A DNA stretch of 64,000 nucleotides, taken from assembly GCF_010725725.1 (NCBI RefSeq), contig NZ_AP022599.1, positions 2,604,001-2,668,000 of the forward strand. Reading direction: 5' to 3'. The notes below the pieces were generated by a model. The model did no database searches and had not been told where the DNA came from. It was given only the letters and a program-made list of their open reading frames with translations. Shown in pieces: positions 9,410-17,298 of this stretch. The stretch's first letter is position 1. The number at the start of each line of letters is the position of its first letter. The translations under genes were made by a program, and so were the position numbers. Source of the DNA: Mycolicibacterium pulveris (GTDB taxonomy: Bacteria; Actinomycetota; Actinomycetes; Mycobacteriales; Mycobacteriaceae).

Positions 9410-10635
9410 TCCGGCAGCTGCGGCATCTCCAGGCCCGGGTCGCGACCGAGCAGCACCCCGCGAGTGAGTGCGGCGTTTCCGTAGCGCTGCCGCACCTGGT
9501 CGACGGCGGCGTCGAGCGCGAGCGGGTCCGCGTGTCCCCAACTCACGTGTGGGCCCACTTCGAACGGCAACTCCAGCTGTTGTGCGCCATCGCGGTCGAT
9601 GCCTGACACCGCGAAGCCGATCAACGTGAGACCCCGCTCGGCGATCAGCGGAGCGGCGGCCGCCACCAGCGACCGCACGGTGGCCAGGATCGCGTCCGTC
9701 GACGCCGTCGCGCGCGGCATCGTGTGGGATCGGGTGGCCCGGCTGAAATCGTCAAACCGCAGCCGTAACACCACCGTTCGTCCGGTGCGACCGGCCTTGC
9801 GCATTCGGCGGGTGATCCGGTCGACGAGGTTGACGACGACGGCGTCGACCTCGACCGCCGACATCGCGTTGCCGGCCCGGCCGAGCGCGCGTTGGGCACC
9901 AACCGAGCGGCGGCGCACGCCGGTCACCACCCGGCGCCGGTCGATGTTGCGGGACAACGCGAACAGCCTGCTGCCCATCGCCCCGCCGACCAGCGAGCCC
10001 AGCGTCGACTCGCTGAGCTCGGCGACGTCGGCCACCGTCTCGATGCCGTAGTTGTGGAGCTTCTCGGCGGTCTTGGCGCCCACGCCCCACAGCCGGCGCA
10101 CCGGCAGCGGGTGCAGGAACGCCAGTTCCCGGTCGGGCGGAACGAGCAGCAACCCGTCGGGCTTGGCCTCCTGGCTGGCCACCTTCGCCAGGAACTTGGT
10201 GCGGGCGATGCCGACCGTGATGGGCAGCCCGACCCGGCTGCGGACCTGTGCCCGCAGCCGTGCCGCGATCTCCACCGGGGTACCCGAGACCCGCGCCAGC
10301 CCGGAGACGTCGAGGAAGGCCTCGTCCACGCTGAGCGGTTCGACCACCGGCGTGGTGTCGTCGAAGACCTCGAACACCGCCCGGCTGGCCTCGGTGTACG
10401 CCGACATGCGCGGGGGCACGACCACGGCGTGGGGACACAGCTGCCGTGCCTGACGGCCGCCCATCGCGGTGCGCACGCCGTAGGCCTTGGCCTCGTAACT
10501 CGCTGCCAGCACGACCCCGCCGCCGACGATCACCGGTCTGCCGCGCAGCGCGGGGTCGTCACGCTGCTCGACGGACGCGTAGAACGAATCGAGGTCCGCG
10601 TGCAGGATCGCCGCAGCCGACTTTGACACGAACAT
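9406..10635 (-). CDS. dinB: DNA polymerase IV (Y-family translesion polymerase)
   Basis: The 409-residue protein has the Y-family fingerprint HADLDSFYASVEQ with catalytic Asp14 and steric-gate Tyr19. SVDEAFLD supplies Asp104 and Glu105. A helix-hairpin-helix thumb (RLWGVGAKTAEKLHNYGIETV) and a little-finger domain follow. QLELPFE near the C-terminus fits the beta-clamp binding consensus QLxLPF, so this is the clamp-binding DinB type. It copies past lesions and misaligned ends with low fidelity. A LexA-type operator overlaps the start codon, so SOS induction is likely. Mycobacteria usually carry two or three DinB paralogues; its place beside ethR suggests the extra copy found in fast growers rather than the H37Rv dinX or dinP. 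Confidence 0.93.
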   Translation of the reverse strand: MFVSKSAAAILHADLDSFYASVEQRDDPALRGRPVIVGGGVVLAASYEAKAYGVRTAMGGRQARQLCPHAVVVPPRMSAYTEASRAVFEVFDDTTPVVEPLSVDEAFLDVSGLARVSGTPVEIAARLRAQVRSRVGLPITVGIARTKFLAKVASQEAKPDGLLLVPPDRELAFLHPLPVRRLWGVGAKTAEKLHNYGIETVADVAELSESTLGSLVGGAMGSRLFALSRNIDRRRVVTGVRRRSVGAQRALGRAGNAMSAVEVDAVVVNLVDRITRRMRKAGRTGRTVVLRLRFDDFSRATRSHTMPRATASTDAILATVRSLVAAAAPLIAERGLTLIGFAVSGIDRDGAQQLELPFEVGPHVSWGHADPLALDAAVDQVRQRYGNAALTRGVLLGRDPGLEMPQLPD

Positions 10636-10642
10636 ATGTTCG
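10629..10642 (-). promoter_or_regulatory. SOS (LexA) box over the dinB start
   Basis: CGAACATATGTTCG is a perfect 14-bp palindrome matching the mycobacterial LexA consensus TCGAAC-N4-GTTCGA in all but the outermost base pair. It contains the dinB initiation codon (10633-10635). A repressor bound here would block initiation or a leaderless transcript start. Confidence 0.8.
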
Positions 10643-10665
10643 CATCGCGGGACGACAATCCGCGG

Positions 10666-11313
10666 TCAGTGCGGGGATTTGCCGTAGATGCTGGTGACCC
10701 AGATGTGGGCCAGTGTGTCGACGAGGTTCTCGGAGCTGACCGCTGGTTGCTGCTCGGCGAACGCCGCCAGCATCGTCCGCTCGTTCATCAGGTTGAGCGC
10801 GACGGCCAGGTCGGCCGAGGGGATGGTCTCGGGAGCCGCGCCGCGGGCGCGTTCGGCGTCGATGGACTCGGCGGTGTGGTCGATCCACTTCTGCATGAAG
10901 TGCGACCACACCTCCCGGATCTCGGGGTTCGACGGCCGGGCTGCGGCGCCTGCGAGGGTCACGGCCCGATGCGAGCCGAACGTCTCGAACAGCGCGTTGA
11001 TCGCCTTCCACACCCCGGCCGGGTCGACGGCGGCGTCCCTGCCGCCCATGGCTTGGTCGGCGTTGCGGTCCGCCTCGTCGATCACCTGCCGGACGAGCGC
11101 CAGCACGACCGCGTCCTTGGACGGGAAGTAGAAGTAGAAGGTCGGCCGCGAGATACCGGCACCTTTGGCGAGGTCGTCGACCGAGATGTCCGCCAAGCCA
11201 CGCTGCTCGAGCAGGCGCTCGGCGGTTTCCAGAATCGCCTGCTCACGTTCGTCGCCCGACGGCCTGCTGTTGCGGCGGGCTCGGACGGCGCGGGGCTGGC
11301 TGCCGGTGGTCAC
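10666..11313 (-). CDS. ethR: EthR, TetR-family repressor of ethA
   Basis: A 215-residue TetR/AcrR regulator nearly collinear with M. tuberculosis EthR (216 residues). The DNA-binding segment ADISVDDLAKGAGISRPTFY and the following FYFPSKDAV are essentially identical to EthR, as are FMQKWIDHTAESIDAERARG and HIWVTSIYG near the end. The ligand-binding core lies in about residues 80-215. It starts with GTG at 11313 and is divergent from ethA across a 76-bp interval carrying three tandem operator repeats. It is expected to repress ethA and possibly itself, with release by a lipophilic ligand. Confidence 0.95.
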   Translation of the reverse strand: MTTGSQPRAVRARRNSRPSGDEREQAILETAERLLEQRGLADISVDDLAKGAGISRPTFYFYFPSKDAVVLALVRQVIDEADRNADQAMGGRDAAVDPAGVWKAINALFETFGSHRAVTLAGAAARPSNPEIREVWSHFMQKWIDHTAESIDAERARGAAPETIPSADLAVALNLMNERTMLAAFAEQQPAVSSENLVDTLAHIWVTSIYGKSPH

Positions 11314-11331
11314 CTACGAAACTTTACACGA

Positions 11332-11391
11332 TGTCGAAACTTTCAACATACTGTTGACTCTATCGACACTGTGTTGATAACTTGACAGCAT
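11332..11391. promoter_or_regulatory. EthR operator: three tandem 20-bp repeats
   Basis: Three consecutive 20-bp units start at 11332, 11352 and 11372. Each begins TGTCGA or TGTTGA and holds an inverted half-site (TCAACA at 11343, TCGACA at 11363, TTGACA at 11382) about ten bases later. The units therefore combine direct and inverted symmetry. The last unit runs into the ethA start codon. This matches the known cooperative multi-dimer binding of EthR to the ethA-ethR interval of M. tuberculosis. Confidence 0.85.
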
Positions 11392-12859
11392 GACCGAATT
11401 TGTCGACGTCGTAATCGTGGGTGCGGGCATCTCCGGCATCAGCGCCGCCTGGCATCTGCAGGACCGCTGCCCGGACAAGAGCTACGTGATGCTGGAGCGT
11501 CGCGAGAACCTGGGTGGCACCTGGGACCTGTTCAAGTACCCGGGCATCCGCTCGGACTCCGACATGTTCACTCTGGGTTTCCGGTTCAAGCCGTGGACCT
11601 CGGAGAAGGCCATCGCCGACGGCCCGTCGATCATGGCCTACCTGAAGGAGACCGTCACCGAGTACGGCATCGACAAGCACATCCGTTTCAACCACAACGT
11701 GTTGTCGGCGGACTGGTCCGACGACGAGAACAAGTGGACCTTGCGCGTCGCGCGCGACCGGCAGGAAGTCGAGATCAAGTGCTCCTTCCTGTTCGCCTGC
11801 AGCGGCTACTACAACTACGACGAGGGCTATCTGCCGAAGTTCGAAGGCTATGACGACTTCGAAGGCGCTTTGGTCCATCCGCAGCACTGGCCCGAGGACC
11901 TCGACTACCAGGGCAAGAAGATCGTCGTCATCGGCAGTGGCGCCACCGCCGTGACACTCATTCCCGCACTGGCCGATTCGGGCGCGGGCCATGTGACGAT
12001 GCTGCAGCGTTCGCCGACCTACATCGGCACCCTGCCGGACGTGGACCCGTTCACCGTGCGGATGAACAAGACCCTGCCCGCCAAGGCCGCCTACGTCGTG
12101 AACCGGTGGAAGAGCATCCTCTTCCAGTGGGTGCAGTACCGTCTCAGCAGGCGGTTCCCGAACTTCATGCGCAAAACGCTGATGACGATGGCGCAGCGCA
12201 GGCTGCCCGAAGGCTACGACGTCGAGAAGCACTTTGGCCCGCGGTACAACCCGTGGGATGAGCGGCTGTGCTTGGCACCCAACGGGGATCTGTTCAAGAC
12301 GATCCGCGACGGCAAGGCCGACGTCGTCACCGACACCATCGAGCGGTTCACCAAGACCGGGATCAAGTTGACCTCGGGCCAGGAACTCGAGGCCGATATC
12401 ATCGTCACCGCAACGGGTTTGAACCTGCAGCTGTTCGGCGGTGCGACGATCTCACGGAACGGCGAGCCGATCGAGCTCAACAACACCATGGCCTACAAGG
12501 GCATGATGTTGACCCACATGCCGAACCTGGCGTTCACCATCGGCTACACCAACGCTTCGTGGACGCTGAAGGCAGATCTGGTGTCCGAATTCGTCTGTCG
12601 CCTGCTCAATTACATGGATGCCAAGGGATATGACACGGTCGAACCGCAGCATCCCGGTAACAGCGTCGACGAACGCCCGCTGATGGACTTCACCCCCGGC
12701 TATGTGCTGCGTGCCCTGGACTATCTGCCCAAGGCCGGCCACGTCACGCCGTGGCGGCTCAAGCAGAACTACTTCCTGGACCTGCGCCTCATCCGCCACG
12801 GCAAGGTCGACGACGCCGCGCTGAAGTTCAGCAGGCACCGTGCGCCGGTGACGGTCTAG
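11390..12859 (+). CDS. ethA: EthA, FAD/NADPH Baeyer-Villiger monooxygenase
   Basis: The 489-residue flavoprotein monooxygenase has a first Rossmann motif GAGISG (11-16), the Baeyer-Villiger fingerprint FxGxxxHxxxW (FEGALVHPQHW, residues 157-167) and a second nucleotide motif VVIGSGATA near 179-187. Length and sequence match EthA of M. tuberculosis throughout, including GGTWDLFKYPGIRSDSD and TNASWTLKADLVSEFVCRLL. The family inserts oxygen beside ketones and oxidises thioamides, which is how ethionamide is activated; the natural substrate is unknown. It is divergent from ethR and controlled through the tandem operator that overlaps its start. Confidence 0.96.
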   Translation: MTEFVDVVIVGAGISGISAAWHLQDRCPDKSYVMLERRENLGGTWDLFKYPGIRSDSDMFTLGFRFKPWTSEKAIADGPSIMAYLKETVTEYGIDKHIRFNHNVLSADWSDDENKWTLRVARDRQEVEIKCSFLFACSGYYNYDEGYLPKFEGYDDFEGALVHPQHWPEDLDYQGKKIVVIGSGATAVTLIPALADSGAGHVTMLQRSPTYIGTLPDVDPFTVRMNKTLPAKAAYVVNRWKSILFQWVQYRLSRRFPNFMRKTLMTMAQRRLPEGYDVEKHFGPRYNPWDERLCLAPNGDLFKTIRDGKADVVTDTIERFTKTGIKLTSGQELEADIIVTATGLNLQLFGGATISRNGEPIELNNTMAYKGMMLTHMPNLAFTIGYTNASWTLKADLVSEFVCRLLNYMDAKGYDTVEPQHPGNSVDERPLMDFTPGYVLRALDYLPKAGHVTPWRLKQNYFLDLRLIRHGKVDDAALKFSRHRAPVTV

Positions 12860-12876
12860 TCCTTCAGCGAGCGCGC

Positions 12877-13356
12877 TCAAAAGTTGATCACGACGATGCC
12901 GTCGTCGTCGCTGTAGGCGATGTCGCCCGGCGTGAACACCACGCCCCCGAACCCGACGGGGATATCCCGTTGCCCGGCACCGGTTTTGGTGCTCTTGCGT
13001 GGGTTGGTGCCGAGCGCCTTGACGCCGATGTCGAGCGTGCGCAGCGTCGCGGCGTCCCGCACGGCACCGTTGATGATCAGCCCGGCCCAGCCGTTCTGCA
13101 CACCCAGGCCGGCGATGAGGTCGCCGACCAACGCGGTGCGCAGCGAGCCGTCGCCGTCGATCACCAGCACCCCGCCGTGACCGGGTTCGGACAGCACCGA
13201 TTTGAGCAGCGCATTGTCCTGAAAGCACTTCACCGTCGTGATCGTCCCGGCGAACTGCGCGCGACCCCCGAACTGGCGCAGCTGCAAATCACAGCTGCGG
13301 ACGTCGGGTCCGATCTCGTCGACCAGGTCTGCGGTCGGGCGGGGTTCGATGCTCAC
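12877..13356 (-). CDS. rraA: RraA-family protein (Rv3853-like, formerly called MenG)
   Basis: A 159-residue RraA/HMG-aldolase-like protein. [20 protein letters not shown], the core [20 protein letters not shown] and [15 protein letters not shown] carry the family's Gly-rich loops and the Arg-Asp pair used for metal and oxo-acid binding. [16 protein letters not shown] is a mycobacterial signature. Homologues act as trimeric inhibitors of RNase E or as 4-hydroxy-4-methyl-2-oxoglutarate aldolases; MenG methyltransferase activity is not supported. It starts with a GTG overlapping the stop of the upstream MerR-like gene by 4 bp and converges on ethA. Confidence 0.88.
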   Translation of the reverse strand: MSIEPRPTADLVDEIGPDVRSCDLQLRQFGGRAQFAGTITTVKCFQDNALLKSVLSEPGHGGVLVIDGDGSLRTALVGDLIAGLGVQNGWAGLIINGAVRDAATLRTLDIGVKALGTNPRKSTKTGAGQRDIPVGFGGVVFTPGDIAYSDDDGIVVINF

Positions 13357-14106
13357 CGCTCGATGCTAGCGACGATGATGTCGCGGACCCACTGAGCCAG
13401 GCCGGGTTCGGCGTCGTTGTAGAAGCTGCCGTAGCGCTCGTCCTCGACATACAGGTCACCGAGGCTGCGGTGCATGTCGTCGGTGCAGTCGTAGAACCGC
13501 TCGATGTTGGCCCGGTGGCGCGCAGCCAGTTCGTCGGCCGCTGCCGAACCGGGTTCGACGCCGTCGCGCTTGGCGGCCGCGAGCGCCGCCAGAAGCGCAT
13601 CGTTCTCCGCCTTGAACTCGATCCAGTCCTGCTTCGTCATCTGCGCGGTCCGCTGCTGCGATTGCCGCCACGCCTCGGTGCCGCCCCAGCGTTCTTCGGC
13701 TTCGGCGGCGTACTCGTCGGTGAACGCCTCGGTGCCGAAGATCTCGACCTGTTCCTCGGCGGTGAGTTGAACCCCACGGCGGTGTGCGCTCATCAGTTCC
13801 TCCACTGCTTTGATCGTGTGCTGTAGCCGGTCGGCCTGCTCCAGCAGCAGCCGGTGCTGTCGCTGGAGGCCGCTCGAGCACGTCCGCGTCCCCGTCGAGC
13901 AGGGCGCGGATCTGTCCGAGCGGCAGCCCGACCGCTCGGTACACCAGCACCAGATGCAGTCGTTCGATATCGGCATCGGTGTAGCCGCGGTGGCCCGCCG
14001 AGGTGCGGATGCTCGGCACCACCAGGCCGATGTGGTCGTAGTGGTGCAGGGTCCGCACCGAAACCCCGGTGAGGGCGGCTACCGCGCCGACGGTTCTGGC
14101 GTCCAT
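13353..14106 (-). pseudogene. MerR/TipA-like transcriptional regulator broken by a +1 frameshift
   Basis: From the ATG at 14106 the frame encodes a MerR DNA-binding domain (VGAVAALTGVSVRTLHHYDH, GHRGYTDADIERL) up to about residue 80, ending ..LLDGDADVLER. It then turns into low-complexity nonsense. The continuation (LQRQHRLLLEQADRL coiled coil, then a TipAS-like effector domain with FTDEYAAEAEERWGG) is found in another frame that ends at 13353. Removing one G near 13868-13869 (plus strand) rejoins them into about 250 residues of intact MerR-TipAS. The rest of both parts looks well conserved, so the shift is either a very recent mutation or a sequencing error. The stop overlaps the rraA start. 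Confidence 0.8.
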
Positions 14107-14139
14107 GTCGCCACTATCGACCCTGACGTCGCGTGAGGG

Positions 14140-14610
14140 TCAAGTTCTACGGCGCACCAGCAGCACGACGAGGATGGCCAGCAGACCGGCCGCGACGGCG
14201 GCTGCGATGGGCAGCCGCGACGATTCCGGGCCGGGCGGTGGAAGCGGTTCGGGTCCCGAGACCGGGTTGCTCGCGCTGGCCACGGTTGCCTTCGCCTGTG
14301 CCGCGGCGACCTTGGCGGCCGACGTCAAGCTCTCGTCGGGGGTCGGCGCTTTTTTGGCGGGCGCTTTCTTGACCGGGGCCTTCTTCGCCGCGCCGTTCTT
14401 GGCCGGAGCCTTCTTGGCGGGGGCCGCCTTCTTCGCGGGCGTCTTTTTCGCCGCCTTCGCGGGGGCTTTCTTGGCCGGCGTCTTCTTCGCTGCCTTCTTG
14501 GCTGCCTTGGCCGGCGGTTCGGACTGCGCGTCCGGCACCGGCGGTCCCGACTCGGAGGCCGGCGGCGTGCCTTCCGGCTTCTCGTCGGGTCGGCCCTGCT
14601 GGTCTGCCAT
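14140..14610 (-). CDS. hns: H-NS-like lysine-rich membrane-anchored protein (Rv3852-like)
   Basis: A 156-residue protein with an acidic/Pro N-terminus. A long Ala-Lys-Pro tract (KKAPAKK and TPAKK repeats, about residues 35-90) resembles histone H1 tails, and one C-terminal transmembrane helix (LPIAAAVAAGLLAILVVLLV) is followed by RRRT. This is the layout of Rv3852, annotated Hns, reported to bind DNA through its basic repeats while held in the membrane. The start at 14610 is fixed by AAAGGAG eight bases upstream; a longer frame to 15210 is antisense to copD and is rejected. It lies upstream of the MerR-like gene by 33 bp. Confidence 0.85.
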   Translation of the reverse strand: MADQQGRPDEKPEGTPPASESGPPVPDAQSEPPAKAAKKAAKKTPAKKAPAKAAKKTPAKKAAPAKKAPAKNGAAKKAPVKKAPAKKAPTPDESLTSAAKVAAAQAKATVASASNPVSGPEPLPPPGPESSRLPIAAAVAAGLLAILVVLLVRRRT

Positions 14611-14678
14611 CGGGCTGCTCCTTTGCAGTTTCTGTGTCTCGGCCGGCAACGGTTCCATCATGCCAGGTCGGCCACGTG

Positions 14679-15602
14679 CTAACCGGTGACGGCCAGTCCG
14701 GCGGCCAGGGCCAGCGCGACGGCCATCATCGACAATTCGACCACCGACCGTGACCGCGACACCACCGCGGTGGCCCGGTGGGCGCGCGCGGCGGGCAGCC
14801 ACATCGTCCTGTTGCGCCAGCCCAGCACCACCAACGCGGCCGTCATCGCGATCTTCGCCGACAACACCCGCCCGTATCCGGTGGCGTACAGGTCCGCGGC
14901 CGAATCCAGTCGCACCGCGGCTCCGAGCACCCCTCCGGCCAGCAGCGCCACCACACACCACAGCGACAACGTCGAGAAGCGCGGCAGCAGCCGGGCCCAC
15001 TGGCCGCGATGCTCGACCGTGAGCAGCAGCGCGGCCAGCACGCCACACCACAGCGCCGCCGCCAACATGTGTACCGCCACCGCGAACCCACCCAGCGCGC
15101 TGTCGGAGAAGTGTCCCGTCAGCGGCCGCGCCACCACGCCGATGGCGGCCACCCCGGTCAGCATCACGACCGTCGAGATCGCACGGGGCGCGGCGAGCGC
15201 CGCGACGCACACCACCGCCGCCGCGGCCAGCGCCACCAGCCCGGCCCGCCCCGCCGTCGTCGCGACCACGAAATCGGCCACCGTGCCCATGTCGAGCCGC
15301 AACACCCGGATGCCCGCGGTCTGCGCGGCGGCCACCACCAACCTGGTCAGCTCGGACAGCAGCCAGACCCCGGCACTGGCGGCCAGCGGCGGTGCGGCCC
15401 GGGATACCAGCTCAGCGCGGTACCGATCCCCATCGAGCATCGGCACCGCCGCCAGCCCCAGCGCGACGACCGCCGCACAGTCGGACACCGCGCGCACCAG
15501 CGTTTCGGTCAGCGAGGCCTGCGGGTAGGCCAGGGCCCACGCCAGCGCCGCCGCGGCCGCCACGACCAGCGCCCCGCCGGCCACCGCCCTGCACCGCGTC
15601 AC
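14679..15602 (-). CDS. copD: CopD-family copper transport membrane protein
   Basis: A 307-residue polytopic protein with about eight hydrophobic helices. The C-terminal half has the CopD domain signature, with HMLAAALWCGVLAALLLTVEH and KIAMTAALVVLGWRNR. Family members move copper across the inner membrane in partnership with CopC. The GTG start at 15602 overlaps the TGA of copC by 4 bp, which fixes both; the open frame reaches further upstream but only as a shadow of copC. It is the last gene of a five-gene minus-strand operon. Confidence 0.85.
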   Translation of the reverse strand: MTRCRAVAGGALVVAAAAALAWALAYPQASLTETLVRAVSDCAAVVALGLAAVPMLDGDRYRAELVSRAAPPLAASAGVWLLSELTRLVVAAAQTAGIRVLRLDMGTVADFVVATTAGRAGLVALAAAAVVCVAALAAPRAISTVVMLTGVAAIGVVARPLTGHFSDSALGGFAVAVHMLAAALWCGVLAALLLTVEHRGQWARLLPRFSTLSLWCVVALLAGGVLGAAVRLDSAADLYATGYGRVLSAKIAMTAALVVLGWRNRTMWLPAARAHRATAVVSRSRSVVELSMMAVALALAAGLAVTG

Positions 15603-16108
15603 GTGCGGCGCCGCACCGCCCACAGCACGCCTGCGCCCACGATGAGGACGACGCCGACGTAAAGCGGCCACATCGGGAAGCCGTTGCCGGCCGGTTCGTC
15701 CGCCGTGGTCGCCGACGGCCCGGGCGTCCCGGTGCCCGCCACCGTCAGCTCGAAGCTCCACGAACCGGAGACGACGTGCCCGTCAGCCGAGGTCGCCCGG
15801 TAGTTCACGGTGTAGGTGCCTGCCGGACCCAGCGGGCGCACCCCGACGCTGAGGACCGCGCCCTCGACCGTGGGCTCCCCGGTCGACCACAGGTTGCCGT
15901 CGGGTCCCACCACCGTCATCGCCGCGAACTGCGGCTGCATCGCTTCGTTGAACGTCGCGCTGACCGTGGTCGGCGCTTCCGTCAGCTCGGCGTTCTCGGC
16001 GGGGTCGGTGGCGATGCGGGTGGCGTGCGCGGACGCGTCCTGGGCGCCCACCAGCGCGCCCGTCGTCAGCCCGAACAGCAAAAGAGCCGCCGCGAGAACG
16101 TGTTTCAT
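15599..16108 (-). CDS. copC: CopC-domain copper-binding exported protein
   Basis: A 169-residue protein with signal peptide 1-27 (LAAALLLFGLTTGALVGAQDASA) and a mature N-terminus starting at His28 (HATRIATDPAENAEL). An N-terminal histidine is the usual first copper ligand of CopC. The beta-sandwich follows, with TFNEAMQPQFAAMTVVGPDG and YRATSADGHVVSGSWSFEL. A C-terminal transmembrane helix with an RRRT tail anchors it outside the membrane. ATGA-type overlaps on both sides couple it to the YcnI and CopD genes. Confidence 0.88.
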   Translation of the reverse strand: MKHVLAAALLLFGLTTGALVGAQDASAHATRIATDPAENAELTEAPTTVSATFNEAMQPQFAAMTVVGPDGNLWSTGEPTVEGAVLSVGVRPLGPAGTYTVNYRATSADGHVVSGSWSFELTVAGTGTPGPSATTADEPAGNGFPMWPLYVGVVLIVGAGVLWAVRRRT

Positions 16109-16731
16109 GACCGCCTCCTTGTCAGTGCGACCGTCACCGCCGCTGCCGCCACCGCCAGCGCGCCGCCGGCCAGCCAGCGGGCCGTGGTGTCGGCCGCCGT
16201 CGGCTGGGCGGGCGCGGGCTGGGCGAATTCCAGCGCAGGGACCGGGTATTCGGGTTCGCCGCCGTCGGACAGCGGTGGCTGGTCCCAGCGCACCACAGTG
16301 CCGTCCGAGTAGGTCTGGGTGGTTGGGAAGCTCACCGATTCGGCGTCAGGCAACTTGACCGAGATCCGAAACAGCGCGAACTGTTCGGGCGAGATGCCAG
16401 TGCCGGGCGCCGCCGTCCAGGTGACGGATCGGACGGTGCCCGCGGCGACGTCGCGATCCAGGCGAGCCGTCCAACCCGGCATCATCTCGGTGCGCACCGA
16501 CGTCACCTCGGGCAACTCGACGCTCAATTCGGTTGTCAGCGCCCCGGTGTCGGACTCACCGGGCACCCGGAACGTCACGGTTGCGGTGCTGCCGGGGGTG
16601 GGATGGTCGGCCTCGGCATGCACGTGCGCCGACGCCGCGCCGGCGGTCGCCAACCCACCGACCAGCACGGTCGAGGCCGCCGCGGCCGCGGTGATGAGGG
16701 CGCGCGAGGACGCCCTTGCAATGGAACTCAT
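16105..16731 (-). CDS. YcnI/DUF1775 copper-handling exported protein
   Basis: A 208-residue protein with a long signal peptide (about 1-35). The mature chain starts HVHAEADHPTPGSTATVTFRV, the histidine-led start of YcnI-family copper-binding domains. The family's tryptophan is present (MMPGWTARLDRD), and a C-terminal transmembrane helix is followed by RRRS. YcnI proteins bind Cu(II) at the N-terminal histidine and occur next to CopC/CopD. Here it lies directly upstream of copC with a 4-bp overlap and 35 bp downstream of a histidine-containing membrane protein gene. Confidence 0.85.
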   Translation of the reverse strand: MSSIARASSRALITAAAAASTVLVGGLATAGAASAHVHAEADHPTPGSTATVTFRVPGESDTGALTTELSVELPEVTSVRTEMMPGWTARLDRDVAAGTVRSVTWTAAPGTGISPEQFALFRISVKLPDAESVSFPTTQTYSDGTVVRWDQPPLSDGGEPEYPVPALEFAQPAPAQPTAADTTARWLAGGALAVAAAAVTVALTRRRS

Positions 16732-16766
16732 TGGTTGATGCTTTCTGGTGTCGAGTAAGGGTCAGG

Positions 16767-17297
16767 TCAGCGGACGGCACCGACCGGTGGGCCCCGATGT
16801 GACACCGAAGCGGCAAGCAACAGAGCAGACCGTAGCGGCTGCTCGGCGCGGCGAACCGCGGTGACCGTCGTCGCGGCCACCGGCGCGAATCGGGCGCGCG
16901 CCACCGTGCGCGCCACGTGCGACGCGGCCCGACACAACCGTTCACCGGTGACGATGAGAACTGCACCGACCCCGACGGCAATCACATGGGCGGCCAGCAT
17001 CACCCACGCGGACGGGGCGGCGCCTAGCGCGTGGTCGTGGCCGGCGGAAAGGATCAGATGCCCGAGAAGTTGTCCGGCCGCAAGCAGCGCGATCAGGATC
17101 CGGAGCTCACCGGCGCGCGGCACCGCCGCGGCCGCCGCACCCACGGTCGCGGCCAGCACGATCAGCTGAATGGCCGACGCTCCGGTCGGTGGCGTGCCGG
17201 CACCCGTCCCGTGCGCGGCCACCGCGAGCGCAGCGGTCAGCAGACCGCAGGACCACCCCCGGATGCGGACCGCGACGCGGGACGGCGAGATCGACAT
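16767..17297 (-). CDS. Membrane protein of the copper operon, unknown function
   Basis: A 176-residue protein with four or five hydrophobic helices. The stretch GHLILSAGHDHALG holds three histidines at a membrane boundary, a likely metal-contact site given the neighbours. The C-terminal third is basic and cytosolic or periplasmic. No named domain is recognised; similar short membrane proteins accompany YcnI/CopC/CopD genes in actinobacteria. Its ATG begins one base after the stop of the DUF6474 gene, so the two are co-translated. Confidence 0.7.
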   Translation of the reverse strand: MSISPSRVAVRIRGWSCGLLTAALAVAAHGTGAGTPPTGASAIQLIVLAATVGAAAAAVPRAGELRILIALLAAGQLLGHLILSAGHDHALGAAPSAWVMLAAHVIAVGVGAVLIVTGERLCRAASHVARTVARARFAPVAATTVTAVRRAEQPLRSALLLAASVSHRGPPVGAVR

Positions 17298-17298
17298 C

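Noticed and set aside
14611-15210. Long N-terminal extension of the H-NS-like frame
   Set aside because: It is antisense-frame copy of copD coding DNA; the clear AAAGGAG site and conserved start are at 14610.
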